Below are positions 1 through 8,218 of a DNA stretch of 34,171 nt, one piece after another. The position numbers were made by a program, and so were the translations under genes. Source of the DNA: UBA6544 sp049601975 (GTDB lineage Bacteria > Pseudomonadota > Alphaproteobacteria > UBA8366); the NCBI GenBank assembly GCA_049601975.1, contig JBMYRC010000034.1, positions 1-34,171 of the forward strand, given 5' to 3'. How positions within the stretch are numbered: the first letter of the stretch is position 1; the number at the start of each line of letters is the position of its first letter. Below the pieces are notes generated by a model. It made no database searches and was not told the origin of the DNA. It saw only the letters and a list, made by a program, of their open reading frames with translations.

Positions 1-186
1 ATACAGGCGCACAATCTCACCGGTACCGGTGGAATGCTCGGCTTTGGCCGTCTTTCCCATCTCTCCACCGATTTATAGAACATCTGCCGAAGTGTGTTGG
101 ATGAAAACGGTAAACCGTCCGAAGTCGATCTCGGAAAACTATTGTCGACATTCATTCTCTTGCGAGATGAATTACAGCGCCTCTAG
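1..186 (+). pseudogene. 3' end of Hpt-domain protein with in-frame amber stop
   Basis: Frame 1 reads from the window edge with AHNLTGTGG followed by LGFGRLSHL. This resembles the phospho-accepting helix of histidine phosphotransfer (Hpt) domains, which show an AHxLxGxxxxxG pattern and relay phosphate between receiver domains. The frame meets TAG at 76-78, then continues open with coding-like sequence (DENGKPSEVDLGKLL) to a second stop at 184-186. CAG (Gln) to TAG would explain the lesion, because Hpt domains normally need another helix after this point. The gene starts left of the window. Either it is a decaying gene, or the true stop is at 76-78 and the rest is chance. The Hpt assignment rests on a short stretch and is moderate at best. 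Confidence 0.42.
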
Positions 187-393
187 TCGATTGGCTGGTG
201 CAGCAATTTAATTTTTGTTGCGTTGCATATTACCAAGAGCACTTGGAAGACCGACAGTTTCCTCATTCACCAGCGCCATATTACTATTTCGAAGGCATGC
301 TTTTGATTACGGAAGGACGCCTCAACAGCGGACAACCACGTCGGATCCATTCCGGTAAATCACGTACGCCAGAACATAGAGTTCCAGATCTGC

Positions 394-1140
394 CTATACT
401 TGATTTACGACGCCGCCGTTCACTTGCAGCATCTGCCCGTTTATAAAACCACCGTTATCTGATACCAAAAGGTCGACCACAGCGGCAATGTCGTCAGGTG
501 TACCCAGGCGGCCAGTCGGGTTGTTCTTGAGAAGACCCTGAAAGCGCGGCGTCGAGACGTCCACATCAACATCAGGAAATGTGCCCGGAGAAATGATGTT
601 CGTGGTGACACCTTGGTGCCCGAATTCTCTCGACAACGACTTGGTCAGCCCCCACATCGCATGTTTCGAGACACTGACCGCTGATTTATTTCCATTTCCT
701 TGCTGCGCGTTCATGCCGGTAAAGTTGACGATCCGCCCCCAGTTCTTGTCGATCATGCCAGGAAGACACGCCCGGGCGAGATGGAAGGCCGCATAGAAAT
801 TGATGTCCATAATGCGATGCCATTCTTCCTCGGTAATTGACAGGAAATCGCCGTCGGGCCGGGTGGCGGCATTGTTGATCAGAACATCGACGCCGCCGAA
901 CCGGTCAATCGCCGATGCGGCCATTGCCCGAACCCCATCGCGGTCGCCGATATCACACATCTCAATCATCGCTTCGGCGCCAAGGTCTCGGACTTGCGCC
1001 GCGACTTCCTCACAGGCATCACGGTCTCGCGACCCGTTGAGGACGATATTGAATCCGGATGCCGCCAGGTGCAGCGCTATACCTCGGCCTATATTTTTGC
1101 CCGACCCCGTTATAAGGGCGGTTCGCGTTGCTTGCGCCAT
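394..1140 (-). CDS. SDR family oxidoreductase lacking the catalytic Tyr
   Basis: A 248-aa short-chain dehydrogenase/reductase of FabG-like length. The N-terminal cofactor motif TGSGKNIGRG (11-20), NNAA (89-92) and the active-site Asn in MDIN (about 111-114) are present, so the Rossmann fold and NAD(P) site look intact. The usual YxxxK motif is not: Lys159 is there, but residue 155 is Val (codon at 676-678), and the expected catalytic Ser position carries Gly142 or Thr141. Family knowledge says Tyr and Ser are needed for hydride-transfer chemistry, so this may be a non-catalytic or unusual member. The start at 1140 is chosen because GGGGGAG lies about 8 bases upstream; an in-frame extension to 1221 has no such support. 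It is divergent from the SDR at 1296. Confidence 0.85.
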   Translation of the reverse strand: MAQATRTALITGSGKNIGRGIALHLAASGFNIVLNGSRDRDACEEVAAQVRDLGAEAMIEMCDIGDRDGVRAMAASAIDRFGGVDVLINNAATRPDGDFLSITEEEWHRIMDINFYAAFHLARACLPGMIDKNWGRIVNFTGMNAQQGNGNKSAVSVSKHAMWGLTKSLSREFGHQGVTTNIISPGTFPDVDVDVSTPRFQGLLKNNPTGRLGTPDDIAAVVDLLVSDNGGFINGQMLQVNGGVVNQV

Positions 1141-1295
1141 GTCCAACTTCTCCCCCAATTTGATTTCTGCAGCGGACCTATCGATCCACCGCGACCGACG
1201 GGTAATTATACTTTCCAGCACTACCTAAACATAGAGCGCGGGCAAAACACACCGGGCCGCACTCAATACCTATGAAGAACGTACGGGGAAGCGAT

Positions 1296-2069
1296 ATGCA
1301 GTCAATCGAAGGAAAAATTGCCTGGGTGACCGGGGCCGGAACTGGCATCGGCCGGGCGGGTGCGATGGCGCTCGCCGAAGCGGGGGCAAAAGTGATCCTG
1401 TCGGGCCGTCGTGTCGCGCAATTGGAAGCCGTAGCGAGCCGCATCATCGATGCCGGCGGCAGCGTCGAGATAGAGGCGCTGGATATCGTCGACTCCAACG
1501 CGGTTGACGCCGCCGTCGGGAGAATTGTCGAGACGCATGGCCGCTTGGATTTTCTTATCAACAGTGCCGGACTCAATCTTCCGAACCGGCGATGGCGCGA
1601 TATTACCAATGAAGCATGGAACACGATTATCGACGTCGATTTAAACGGCGCCTTTAACGTTTCTCATGCTGCCCTCAAGGTTATGCGCAAACAACGCGAC
1701 GGGTTAATCGTCAACGTATCCTCGATGGCGAGCCAGCGTGTCGGCGGCGTTTCCGGCATCGCTTATACGTCGGCGAAACACGCGCTCAACGCGATGAGCG
1801 AGAGCATCAATCATGAGAACTGTCACTTAGGCATTCGTGCCTGCGCGTTGTGCCCCGGTGAAGTCGCGACGGAGATTCTTGATCTGCGTCCGGCACCACC
1901 GAGCGCCGAAGAACGCGCCCGCATGGTTCAAGAAGAAGACGTCGGCGCCACGATATTATTCATCGCGCAAATGCCGCCGCATGTGTGTCTAAATGAAATA
2001 CATATAACGCCCACCTGGAACCGCAGCTATATCGGCGCCGCCGACCGCACGATCCCGCGCGACGACTAG
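1296..2069 (+). CDS. SDR family NAD(P)-dependent oxidoreductase
   Basis: A 257-aa classical SDR. It has TGAGTGIGRA for cofactor binding near residues 12-21, a NSAG motif, VNVSS with the catalytic Ser, and YTSAK with the catalytic Tyr and Lys. It should oxidise an alcohol or reduce a ketone with NAD(P)(H); the substrate cannot be read from sequence. The start at 1296 is supported by GGGGA seven bases upstream; an ATG at 1272 in the same frame is less well placed. A VOC-family gene follows 28 bases downstream on the same strand, and the defective SDR at 394-1140 is divergent across a 155-base gap that must hold both promoters. Confidence 0.88.
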   Translation: MQSIEGKIAWVTGAGTGIGRAGAMALAEAGAKVILSGRRVAQLEAVASRIIDAGGSVEIEALDIVDSNAVDAAVGRIVETHGRLDFLINSAGLNLPNRRWRDITNEAWNTIIDVDLNGAFNVSHAALKVMRKQRDGLIVNVSSMASQRVGGVSGIAYTSAKHALNAMSESINHENCHLGIRACALCPGEVATEILDLRPAPPSAEERARMVQEEDVGATILFIAQMPPHVCLNEIHITPTWNRSYIGAADRTIPRDD

Positions 2070-2097
2070 ATGTAAAGTTTTTAGAAAGGAAATTCAC

Positions 2098-2502
2098 ATG
2101 TTCAAGATCGACAGGATCGACCATTTCGTCATGCGTGTCTCCGATGCGGAGGCCACCTGCGACTTTTATTCCAAAGCACTGGGCATGGAGGTCATTACGT
2201 TCGGTGGGAGCACCATCGGTCGGGATGGCATCACGCGCAAGGCACTGCGGTTTGGCCAACATAAAATCAACTTACATCCTGATGATACGGACTGGTACCG
2301 GGCGAAAGATGCAAGATGCGGCGGTGAGGATTTTTGCCTGATCACCGAAACACCGATGGCTGATGTCGTCGCTCACCTGGAAGCCTGCGGTGTGGAGATC
2401 GAAACCGCACCCTCCGACCGCAGCGGAGCATTGGGGCCCATCCATTCAGTCTATTTCCGCGACCCCGACGGTAATTTGGTTGAAGTCTCCAACTACCTGT
2501 AG
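2098..2502 (+). CDS. VOC family (glyoxalase/extradiol dioxygenase-like) protein
   Basis: A 134-aa protein with the vicinal oxygen chelate fold. IDHFVMRVSD at the N terminus supplies a likely metal His, a second His falls in the INLHP segment, and the C terminus carries the typical YFRDPDGNLVEVSNY ending with its Glu ligand. Such single-domain proteins act as glyoxalases, epimerases, dioxygenases or resistance proteins, so the reaction is undetermined. AAGGAAA lies just upstream of the ATG. It probably shares a transcript with the SDR before it and converges on the hydrolase gene that ends at 2516. Confidence 0.85.
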   Translation: MFKIDRIDHFVMRVSDAEATCDFYSKALGMEVITFGGSTIGRDGITRKALRFGQHKINLHPDDTDWYRAKDARCGGEDFCLITETPMADVVAHLEACGVEIETAPSDRSGALGPIHSVYFRDPDGNLVEVSNYL

Positions 2503-2515
2503 GCCGTTTTGCTTA

Positions 2516-3343
2516 TTACGAGCCGAGCCCGTCGAGGAAATTCCGCAGCGTTTCGTTGAACGCTTCAGGCTGTTCGACATTCGGGAAATGCCCAGCTTCC
2601 TGCAGCACTTCCATTTGAGCACCGGCGATTCCGTCCTTGTACATTTGCATGCGCGCGGGTGGGGTTGAGGAATCTTGAGCACCAGCGAGCACCAAGGTTG
2701 GCGTTCGGATTTCACCGAGCCTATCATCGTAATTCATGCCGAATATCGCTTCATAGGCGCGTGCCTGACCGAAGGCGGTAGTCTCTCCAATAATGCGACG
2801 CAACAGTGCGATCTGCTCGGGATTCGCAGCCTCATCCGGATCGTGCAGCAAACGAGTTAGCATTGCATCGGTTTGCTCGGCAAGGGTGGTCCGATTGTCG
2901 GCACCGGAAGCCCGCATCGCCGCAATACTTTCGCGTGCCCTGGCGATACCTTCCTCGGGCAACGCCCCTTGAGAGGCCATAAACGTAAGACTGGAGAGAC
3001 GACCTGCATGGCCGAATGCCAGCGCAAACCCCGCCATAGCCCCGAGCGAGCTGCCAACGAAATGTGTCCGCGCGCAGCCGATAGAATCCAGCAAGCCGAC
3101 GACATCATCGCCAAGATCTTCCATGGAAAATGGCCCACCATCGGGATCGGTGCGACCGTGCCCGCGGAGGTCCAGTCGGAGAACGCGGTATGTCTCCCGG
3201 AACGCGTCGACTTGCGGATCGAAACTGCGTAAATCCAGTGACAATGCGTGCGCGAAGGTAATCACCGGCGCCGCATCCGGGCCGTCCAAGGTGTAATGTA
3301 TCGGAACGCCGTTGACGATCCGCATCTTGCCGGAAGAAAGCAT
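2516..3343 (-). CDS. alpha/beta hydrolase, enol-lactonase-like
   Basis: A 275-aa alpha/beta hydrolase resembling 3-oxoadipate enol-lactonases and haloperoxidase-like esterases. An oxyanion segment with FAHALSLD is near residue 30, the nucleophile elbow GSSLG holds the Ser, an acidic residue follows in LAGAQDSS, and the catalytic His sits in GHFPNVEQP near the C terminus. It likely hydrolyses an ester, lactone or thioester intermediate. The ATG at 3343 has GGGAAG six to seven bases upstream, while a second Met seven codons in is an alternative start. It lies 12 bases downstream of the alcohol dehydrogenase gene in a leftward run that probably forms one operon. Confidence 0.88.
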   Translation of the reverse strand: MLSSGKMRIVNGVPIHYTLDGPDAAPVITFAHALSLDLRSFDPQVDAFRETYRVLRLDLRGHGRTDPDGGPFSMEDLGDDVVGLLDSIGCARTHFVGSSLGAMAGFALAFGHAGRLSSLTFMASQGALPEEGIARARESIAAMRASGADNRTTLAEQTDAMLTRLLHDPDEAANPEQIALLRRIIGETTAFGQARAYEAIFGMNYDDRLGEIRTPTLVLAGAQDSSTPPARMQMYKDGIAGAQMEVLQEAGHFPNVEQPEAFNETLRNFLDGLGS

Positions 3344-3355
3344 CCAAATCTTCCC

Positions 3356-4411
3356 TTACGAAGACGGCAGGAAGACGCCCTTACCGGTTTTCTGTTGGTC
3401 GAATAATTGGTAGGCCTCTTCCGCCTGATCCAATTTCCATTTATGGGTGAAAAGGCTGTCGACATCGATTCTGCGATCCGAGACGAAACGCGCACAATCG
3501 GCCTGACCTACCTTCGAGAATGTCCAATGACCGACCAGCGTAATTTGCCGGTGAATTAGATCAGGTAATACTTCCAGCGTAACTTCGCCGCCAATCCCGA
3601 CCAGGCACGCCGTGCCCCATGCCCGGGTACTGCGGACCGCTGCGCGTCGCGCGTCCGATGACGAGGTCGCATCTAGCGCCTTGTCCGCGCCTTCGCCGTG
3701 GGTCAAATCCTTGATCGCGTGAACCGGATCGTCCGCGGACGGGTCGATGACGACATCCGCACCCCGATCCAGCGCCATCTGCCGGCGCTCCGGCGAAATG
3801 TCTGCCGCGATTACCCGGGCCCCCATGGCAACAGCCAATTGCGTTGCCGAGAGACCGACCGGACCTTGGCCGAAGACAACGATGGTCTCGTCACCTTCAA
3901 GCTCAAGCCGCTTCAGCGCGCCATAGGCCGTGCCGGTCCCGCAGGAAATCGCCGCCCCCGCTTCAAAGGATATATCTTCCGGCAATCCCACTAATGTATG
4001 TGCCGGTACGCTCATATACTGGGCATGCGCCCCATGGCCGCCCGATCCGAACACGACGGCACCATCGAGACACATTTGCGACCAACCCGTCTGACAATGC
4101 CGGCACACCCCGCAGCCGTCGTAGTGATGATCCATCACCCGGGCGCCGACTTTCGCTTCACACTCGGAAACCGCGGAGCCAACTTCGACAACGACGCCGC
4201 ACGGCTCATGCCCGCCGATGACAGATCCCGAGACCCGGCTGACACCTGACGTGACACCGCCTGGTTTGTACTCTCGGCGATAGGGGCCAAGATCGGTCCC
4301 ACACATGCCGGACGCCTTGATCTCCAGAATGACGTCACGGGGCCCCGGCGTCGGGTCGGGGAATTCCTGGAGCTCCAGTTTCCGATCGCCCAAAAACACA
4401 ATGCCTTTCAT
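3356..4411 (-). CDS. zinc-dependent alcohol dehydrogenase family protein
   Basis: A 351-aa medium-chain dehydrogenase. Catalytic zinc ligands are visible as Cys in GMCGTD (about residue 37) and GHEPCG. The structural zinc lobe is GCGVCRHCQTGWSQMC, and the NAD(P) loop is in VFGQGPVGLSATQLA. Members oxidise secondary or allylic alcohols or act as threonine- or sorbitol-type dehydrogenases; no substrate can be named. It lies between the hydrolase (12 bases downstream) and the acyl-CoA dehydrogenase (27 bases upstream). This suggests a pathway in which an alcohol is oxidised, activated to a CoA ester and dehydrogenated. That order is inference. Confidence 0.9.
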   Translation of the reverse strand: MKGIVFLGDRKLELQEFPDPTPGPRDVILEIKASGMCGTDLGPYRREYKPGGVTSGVSRVSGSVIGGHEPCGVVVEVGSAVSECEAKVGARVMDHHYDGCGVCRHCQTGWSQMCLDGAVVFGSGGHGAHAQYMSVPAHTLVGLPEDISFEAGAAISCGTGTAYGALKRLELEGDETIVVFGQGPVGLSATQLAVAMGARVIAADISPERRQMALDRGADVVIDPSADDPVHAIKDLTHGEGADKALDATSSSDARRAAVRSTRAWGTACLVGIGGEVTLEVLPDLIHRQITLVGHWTFSKVGQADCARFVSDRRIDVDSLFTHKWKLDQAEEAYQLFDQQKTGKGVFLPSS

Positions 4412-4438
4412 CTTAGCTCTCCCGCTATCCAGTAAAAT

Positions 4439-5698
4439 CTATTTCGGTAATATGTTCTTTGGCACTTCGCGATAGGGACGATCGGTATCGAAGCGCTGCT
4501 CTTTCGGCATCTTGAGGACGCGTTCGGAGATGATATTCTTCTGAATCTCGTCCGTACCTCCGGCGATTGAGATGGCGGGGGTCGAAATCAGAATCTCCGC
4601 GATGACGCCCCCAAGCGGGCTGTCCTCACCGGTCAACATCGCGTCCGCGCCACTGAGCATCGTATGAACCTTGTTCGCAGCCCGCGCGACTTCACTCGCC
4701 GCCAGTTTACCGAGTGAGCCTTCGGGGCCGGGAGAGCGGCCTTGCTCCTGCGATGCCCGGACGCGTTTCGCCAACCAATCGGCGGACTTCGCTAATGTCA
4801 TCAATTTCGCGACTTCCTGCCGCACCACCGGATCGCTAACGCGGCCCGTCTCCCGAGCCCGGTCGAGGACCAAATCAACGCGGCCTGAGCGTTGCGGGTA
4901 CCAGGTATAAGGGGCCATCGCGGTTTTGATCTCCGCCGCCTCTTCTTGAAAGATCGGCTCGTCCCGTGGCGTCGGTTCTACCTTTCGTCGATTGGAATCC
5001 GCGTTCCGACGTTCATGCATGAGCGTCGTCGTTGCGATATTCCAACCATCGCCTTCGTTCTCTAACAGGTATTCGGGTGGCACTTCCGCATCAGTCATAA
5101 ACACCTGATTGAATGACGCGTGGTCGTTCATTTGCCGCAACGGGACGACATCGACACCAGGCTGGCGCATATCGATCAAGAAATAACTGAGGCCGTTATG
5201 CTTGGGCACATCCAAATCGGTACGGGCGAGCAGAATACCGTAATCCGCAAGATGCGCGCTGGTGGTCCACACCTTCTGGCCGTTGACAACGTACTTGTTC
5301 CCCTTGCGCTCCGCGCGGGTCATGGCGCCGGCCAAATCGGATCCGTTACCCGGCTCACTAAACAATTGGCACCAAACGTCCTCGCCCGTCAGGCTTCGCC
5401 GCAAGAATTTCTCCCGCAGCATATCCGTCCCGTGTGACAGGATCGTTGCCCCCGCGAGGGTCGCGGCCCCATTCCGAGCCACGGTTATCGCGTCGACCCG
5501 CTTGAATTCTTCATCAACGACTCGCGCGAAGCCCATCGGTAAGTCCCGCCCGAACCATTCTTTCGGCCATTGGGGCATGCCCCATCCGGAGTCGACCAGG
5601 ATATTCCGCCATTCGAGGAGGTTTCCGTTCGGGTCCCAGTATTCCTCGAGCCAGCCACGGATTTCCGCTTTGACGGACTCTTCGCTAAGTTCGCTCAT
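4439..5698 (-). CDS. acyl-CoA dehydrogenase family protein
   Basis: A 419-aa FAD-dependent acyl-CoA dehydrogenase of usual length. The flavin/substrate signature WCQLFSEPGNGSDL is in the middle domain, NGQKVWTTSAHLADYG follows, and the C-terminal AGGTDEIQKNIISERVL matches the helical domain that binds FAD across the dimer. The overall look is that of members assigned to branched, cyclic or steroid-side-chain acyl-CoAs rather than straight fatty acids, but that impression is soft. It would introduce a double bond and pass electrons to ETF. It is only five bases downstream of the molybdenum hydroxylase gene, so the two are almost certainly co-transcribed. Confidence 0.9.
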   Translation of the reverse strand: MSELSEESVKAEIRGWLEEYWDPNGNLLEWRNILVDSGWGMPQWPKEWFGRDLPMGFARVVDEEFKRVDAITVARNGAATLAGATILSHGTDMLREKFLRRSLTGEDVWCQLFSEPGNGSDLAGAMTRAERKGNKYVVNGQKVWTTSAHLADYGILLARTDLDVPKHNGLSYFLIDMRQPGVDVVPLRQMNDHASFNQVFMTDAEVPPEYLLENEGDGWNIATTTLMHERRNADSNRRKVEPTPRDEPIFQEEAAEIKTAMAPYTWYPQRSGRVDLVLDRARETGRVSDPVVRQEVAKLMTLAKSADWLAKRVRASQEQGRSPGPEGSLGKLAASEVARAANKVHTMLSGADAMLTGEDSPLGGVIAEILISTPAISIAGGTDEIQKNIISERVLKMPKEQRFDTDRPYREVPKNILPK

Positions 5699-5703
5699 AC
5701 ATT

Positions 5704-8061
5704 TTACTCCGAGGAGCCCTCACGTAATGCTGCCCAAATGCGTTGCGGCGTCGCCGGCATATCGATATGCGTGAGCCCGGTCTCGCGTGCCAAAACGTCG
5801 ACAATGGCGTTCATGACCGACGGCATCGAGCCGGAACAACCTGCTTCGCCACACCCCTTCGCTCCAAGCGGATTGGTCGTCGCCGGGACCGGATGCGAGC
5901 CGAAATTGAACACTGGTAAATCCGCCGCACGCGGCATCGCATAATCCATGAAGGAACCGGTGATCAGCTGGCCTTGCTCATCGTAGAGTGTGTCTTCCAT
6001 TAACGCTTGGCCCAAGCCCTGGGTAATACCGCCGTGAACCTGTCCCTCGACAAGCATCGGATTCACAAGCGTCCCGAAGTCATCGACGATGTGATAGCGA
6101 TCGACTTTCACTTCGCCAGTCTCCGGTGTGATTTCGACCTCGACAATATGACATCCGTTCGGAAATGCCGATGGTGGGGGGACTTCCACAAGTTCCGCAT
6201 CCAGCGTCTGCGGCACGCCTCCGGGAAGTCCGTCACGTACATGTTCCGCCAGCTCCAAGATCGAAACCGTCCGGTCGGTACCGACAACGGCGAAAAGACC
6301 ATTTTCGAATTCAATGTCGACTGGTGCGGCTTCCAAGACATGGGCAGCGATTTCCCTACCGTTCTCGATCACCTTTTCCGAGGTGTGCAGCATGATGGTA
6401 CCCCCGGAAATCATCGTCTTCGAACCGCCGGTTCCTTGCCCAGCGATCAGCTCGTCGCTATCACCTTGTATCAACCGGAACCGGTCGAGGGGAATGTTGA
6501 GCCTTGACCCGACGACCTGCGCGAAGGCGACGGCGTGTCCTTGGCCGTAATCAAGCGAGCCGGAGACCATCGTGACAGTTCCGTCTTCCTCGAAGCGAAT
6601 GCGCCCCATCTCACGCGCCGGCGCACCGGTCGCCTCGAGATACGTCGCAATGCCGAGACCCCGCAGCAGTCCCTTTTCAGCAGAAGCCTGTCGGCGCGCT
6701 TCGAACCCATCCCAGTCGGCGGCGGCAAGCGCGTCATCCATCACGGCCGGAAAGTCTCCACTGTCATACGTCATCCCGAGGACCGTTGTGTGGGGAATCT
6801 CGTCGGGGCGCAACATATTGCGCCGCCGCAACTCAACCCGGTCGATGCCCATCTCACGTGCCGCTGTATCCATCAGCCGTTCCATGTAATAGACGGCTTC
6901 GGGGCGCCCGGCACCGCGATAGGCCCCAATCGGCGTCGTGTTCGTAAACACACCGTAGGAGCGCGCATGCAAGAGCGGCAGACGATAGACACCAGGAAAA
7001 TTCCGCTGGACGTTGTTGGTGTACATATGCGGGCCAACGGCGCTGAAATATGCGCCCGCATTTCCGTAACTGATGAGACGAGCCGCCAGGACGTTCCCCT
7101 CAGCGTCGAAGGCTAACGAGCCTTCGGCCCAACCGTCACGCCCATGCTGGTCAGAGAGGAAACTATCGCTCCGCTCATCGCACCATTTCACCGCTCGTCC
7201 GAGCTGCCGGGCTGCAACCAGAACCGGTGCGTATTCGGGATATGGCGCGGATTTCATACCGAACGATCCGCCGACCCGGTATGTGCGAATGCGCAGATTC
7301 TCGCGCGGAATGTTCATGATCGATTCAGAGAGTTCGGTCGTAAAACCGAAGACGCCCTGAGTTGGCACATGCAGCGTATATCGCTGACTCTCTTCATCGT
7401 ATTCGGCGACCACGGCGCGTGGTTCCATCGGTGCGATGACCACCCGGTTGTTGCGAAACGTCAATCGCGTGACGTGATGCGCGGCGGCAAAAATTCGATC
7501 GGCTTCCGCTTCATCGCCGATCTCCCAATCCAGCGCGCGGTTCGCCGGTGCTGCGTCGTGCAATTGCGCCATGCCGTCGCGCAGAGCCTCGCGGGCATCC
7601 GTCACCGCCGGGAGCACCTCTAAATCCAGATCGATCAGTTCCGAAGCATCCTTTGCGTCCTCGAGGCTTTCGGCGACGACAACGGCGATGGCCTCTCCCC
7701 TATAGCGAACCTTGTCCACCGCCAAATTGGGCCGGTCCGGCTTAATCATGAGCGAGCCGTCTCGGCTCTTTAGGTTTAACCGGCAAAACAACGGTTTCAC
7801 GCCTGCGGCGGTCAGATCGTCCGCAGTCAGCACGCATAGCACGCCTGCCGCAGCGGCCGCCGCGGAAACATCGAGTTTTCGGATGACGCCGTGTGCATAT
7901 GGCGAGCGAAAGACGTAGGCATAGGCCTGCCCCTCAATGCTTATGTCATCACTGTAAACACCGTCACCACGTAACAGCATGGGGTCTTCAAGCCGGGATA
8001 CTGGTTGCCCAACGGCAAATTTCTCAAAGGAGGCATCAAGCGAGTTCGCCGCTTCTGACAT
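5704..8061 (-). CDS. xanthine dehydrogenase family molybdopterin-binding (CoxL-like form II) subunit
   Basis: A 785-aa molybdopterin-cytosine-dinucleotide-type large subunit, full length for the family. The motif GAYRGAGRPE is the form II signature; true aerobic CO dehydrogenase (form I) carries AYxCSFR, so CO oxidation is unlikely. RVGGSFGMK and GQGTGGSKT are cofactor-binding segments, and GCGEAGCSG holds the catalytic Glu. Such enzymes hydroxylate N-heterocycles, aldehydes or related carbons using water as oxygen source. The partners (2Fe-2S small subunit and FAD medium subunit) are absent from this window, so they must be encoded elsewhere if used. GAGGAC lies about nine bases before the ATG. 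It heads a leftward series with the acyl-CoA dehydrogenase. Confidence 0.9.
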   Translation of the reverse strand: MSEAANSLDASFEKFAVGQPVSRLEDPMLLRGDGVYSDDISIEGQAYAYVFRSPYAHGVIRKLDVSAAAAAAGVLCVLTADDLTAAGVKPLFCRLNLKSRDGSLMIKPDRPNLAVDKVRYRGEAIAVVVAESLEDAKDASELIDLDLEVLPAVTDAREALRDGMAQLHDAAPANRALDWEIGDEAEADRIFAAAHHVTRLTFRNNRVVIAPMEPRAVVAEYDEESQRYTLHVPTQGVFGFTTELSESIMNIPRENLRIRTYRVGGSFGMKSAPYPEYAPVLVAARQLGRAVKWCDERSDSFLSDQHGRDGWAEGSLAFDAEGNVLAARLISYGNAGAYFSAVGPHMYTNNVQRNFPGVYRLPLLHARSYGVFTNTTPIGAYRGAGRPEAVYYMERLMDTAAREMGIDRVELRRRNMLRPDEIPHTTVLGMTYDSGDFPAVMDDALAAADWDGFEARRQASAEKGLLRGLGIATYLEATGAPAREMGRIRFEEDGTVTMVSGSLDYGQGHAVAFAQVVGSRLNIPLDRFRLIQGDSDELIAGQGTGGSKTMISGGTIMLHTSEKVIENGREIAAHVLEAAPVDIEFENGLFAVVGTDRTVSILELAEHVRDGLPGGVPQTLDAELVEVPPPSAFPNGCHIVEVEITPETGEVKVDRYHIVDDFGTLVNPMLVEGQVHGGITQGLGQALMEDTLYDEQGQLITGSFMDYAMPRAADLPVFNFGSHPVPATTNPLGAKGCGEAGCSGSMPSVMNAIVDVLARETGLTHIDMPATPQRIWAALREGSSE

Positions 8062-8218
8062 TAGTACAAGTCCTCGTCTAGGTTTAGCCTATACAGGGAC
8101 TTATTCTTCGAGAGGAACCGCACCAGCTGGCAGAAACCAAACTATCTCTGAAAGGATGCTGTAGAACGACGCAATTGCAGAGCAATTTGCGCTTCGACAC
8201 AGTTCCCCTAAATAAGGA

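Noticed and set aside
1..60. Minus-strand ORF start (MGKTAKAEHSTG...) running off the left edge
   Set aside because: It is the shadow of the Hpt-like plus-strand frame, which resembles a known domain; the minus peptide matches nothing I know.
1381..1430. TGATCC inside the SDR gene as another ECF promoter
   Set aside because: No TA at the 18-base spacing and it lies within coding sequence; several other TGATC occurrences I examined in genes and gaps fail the same way.
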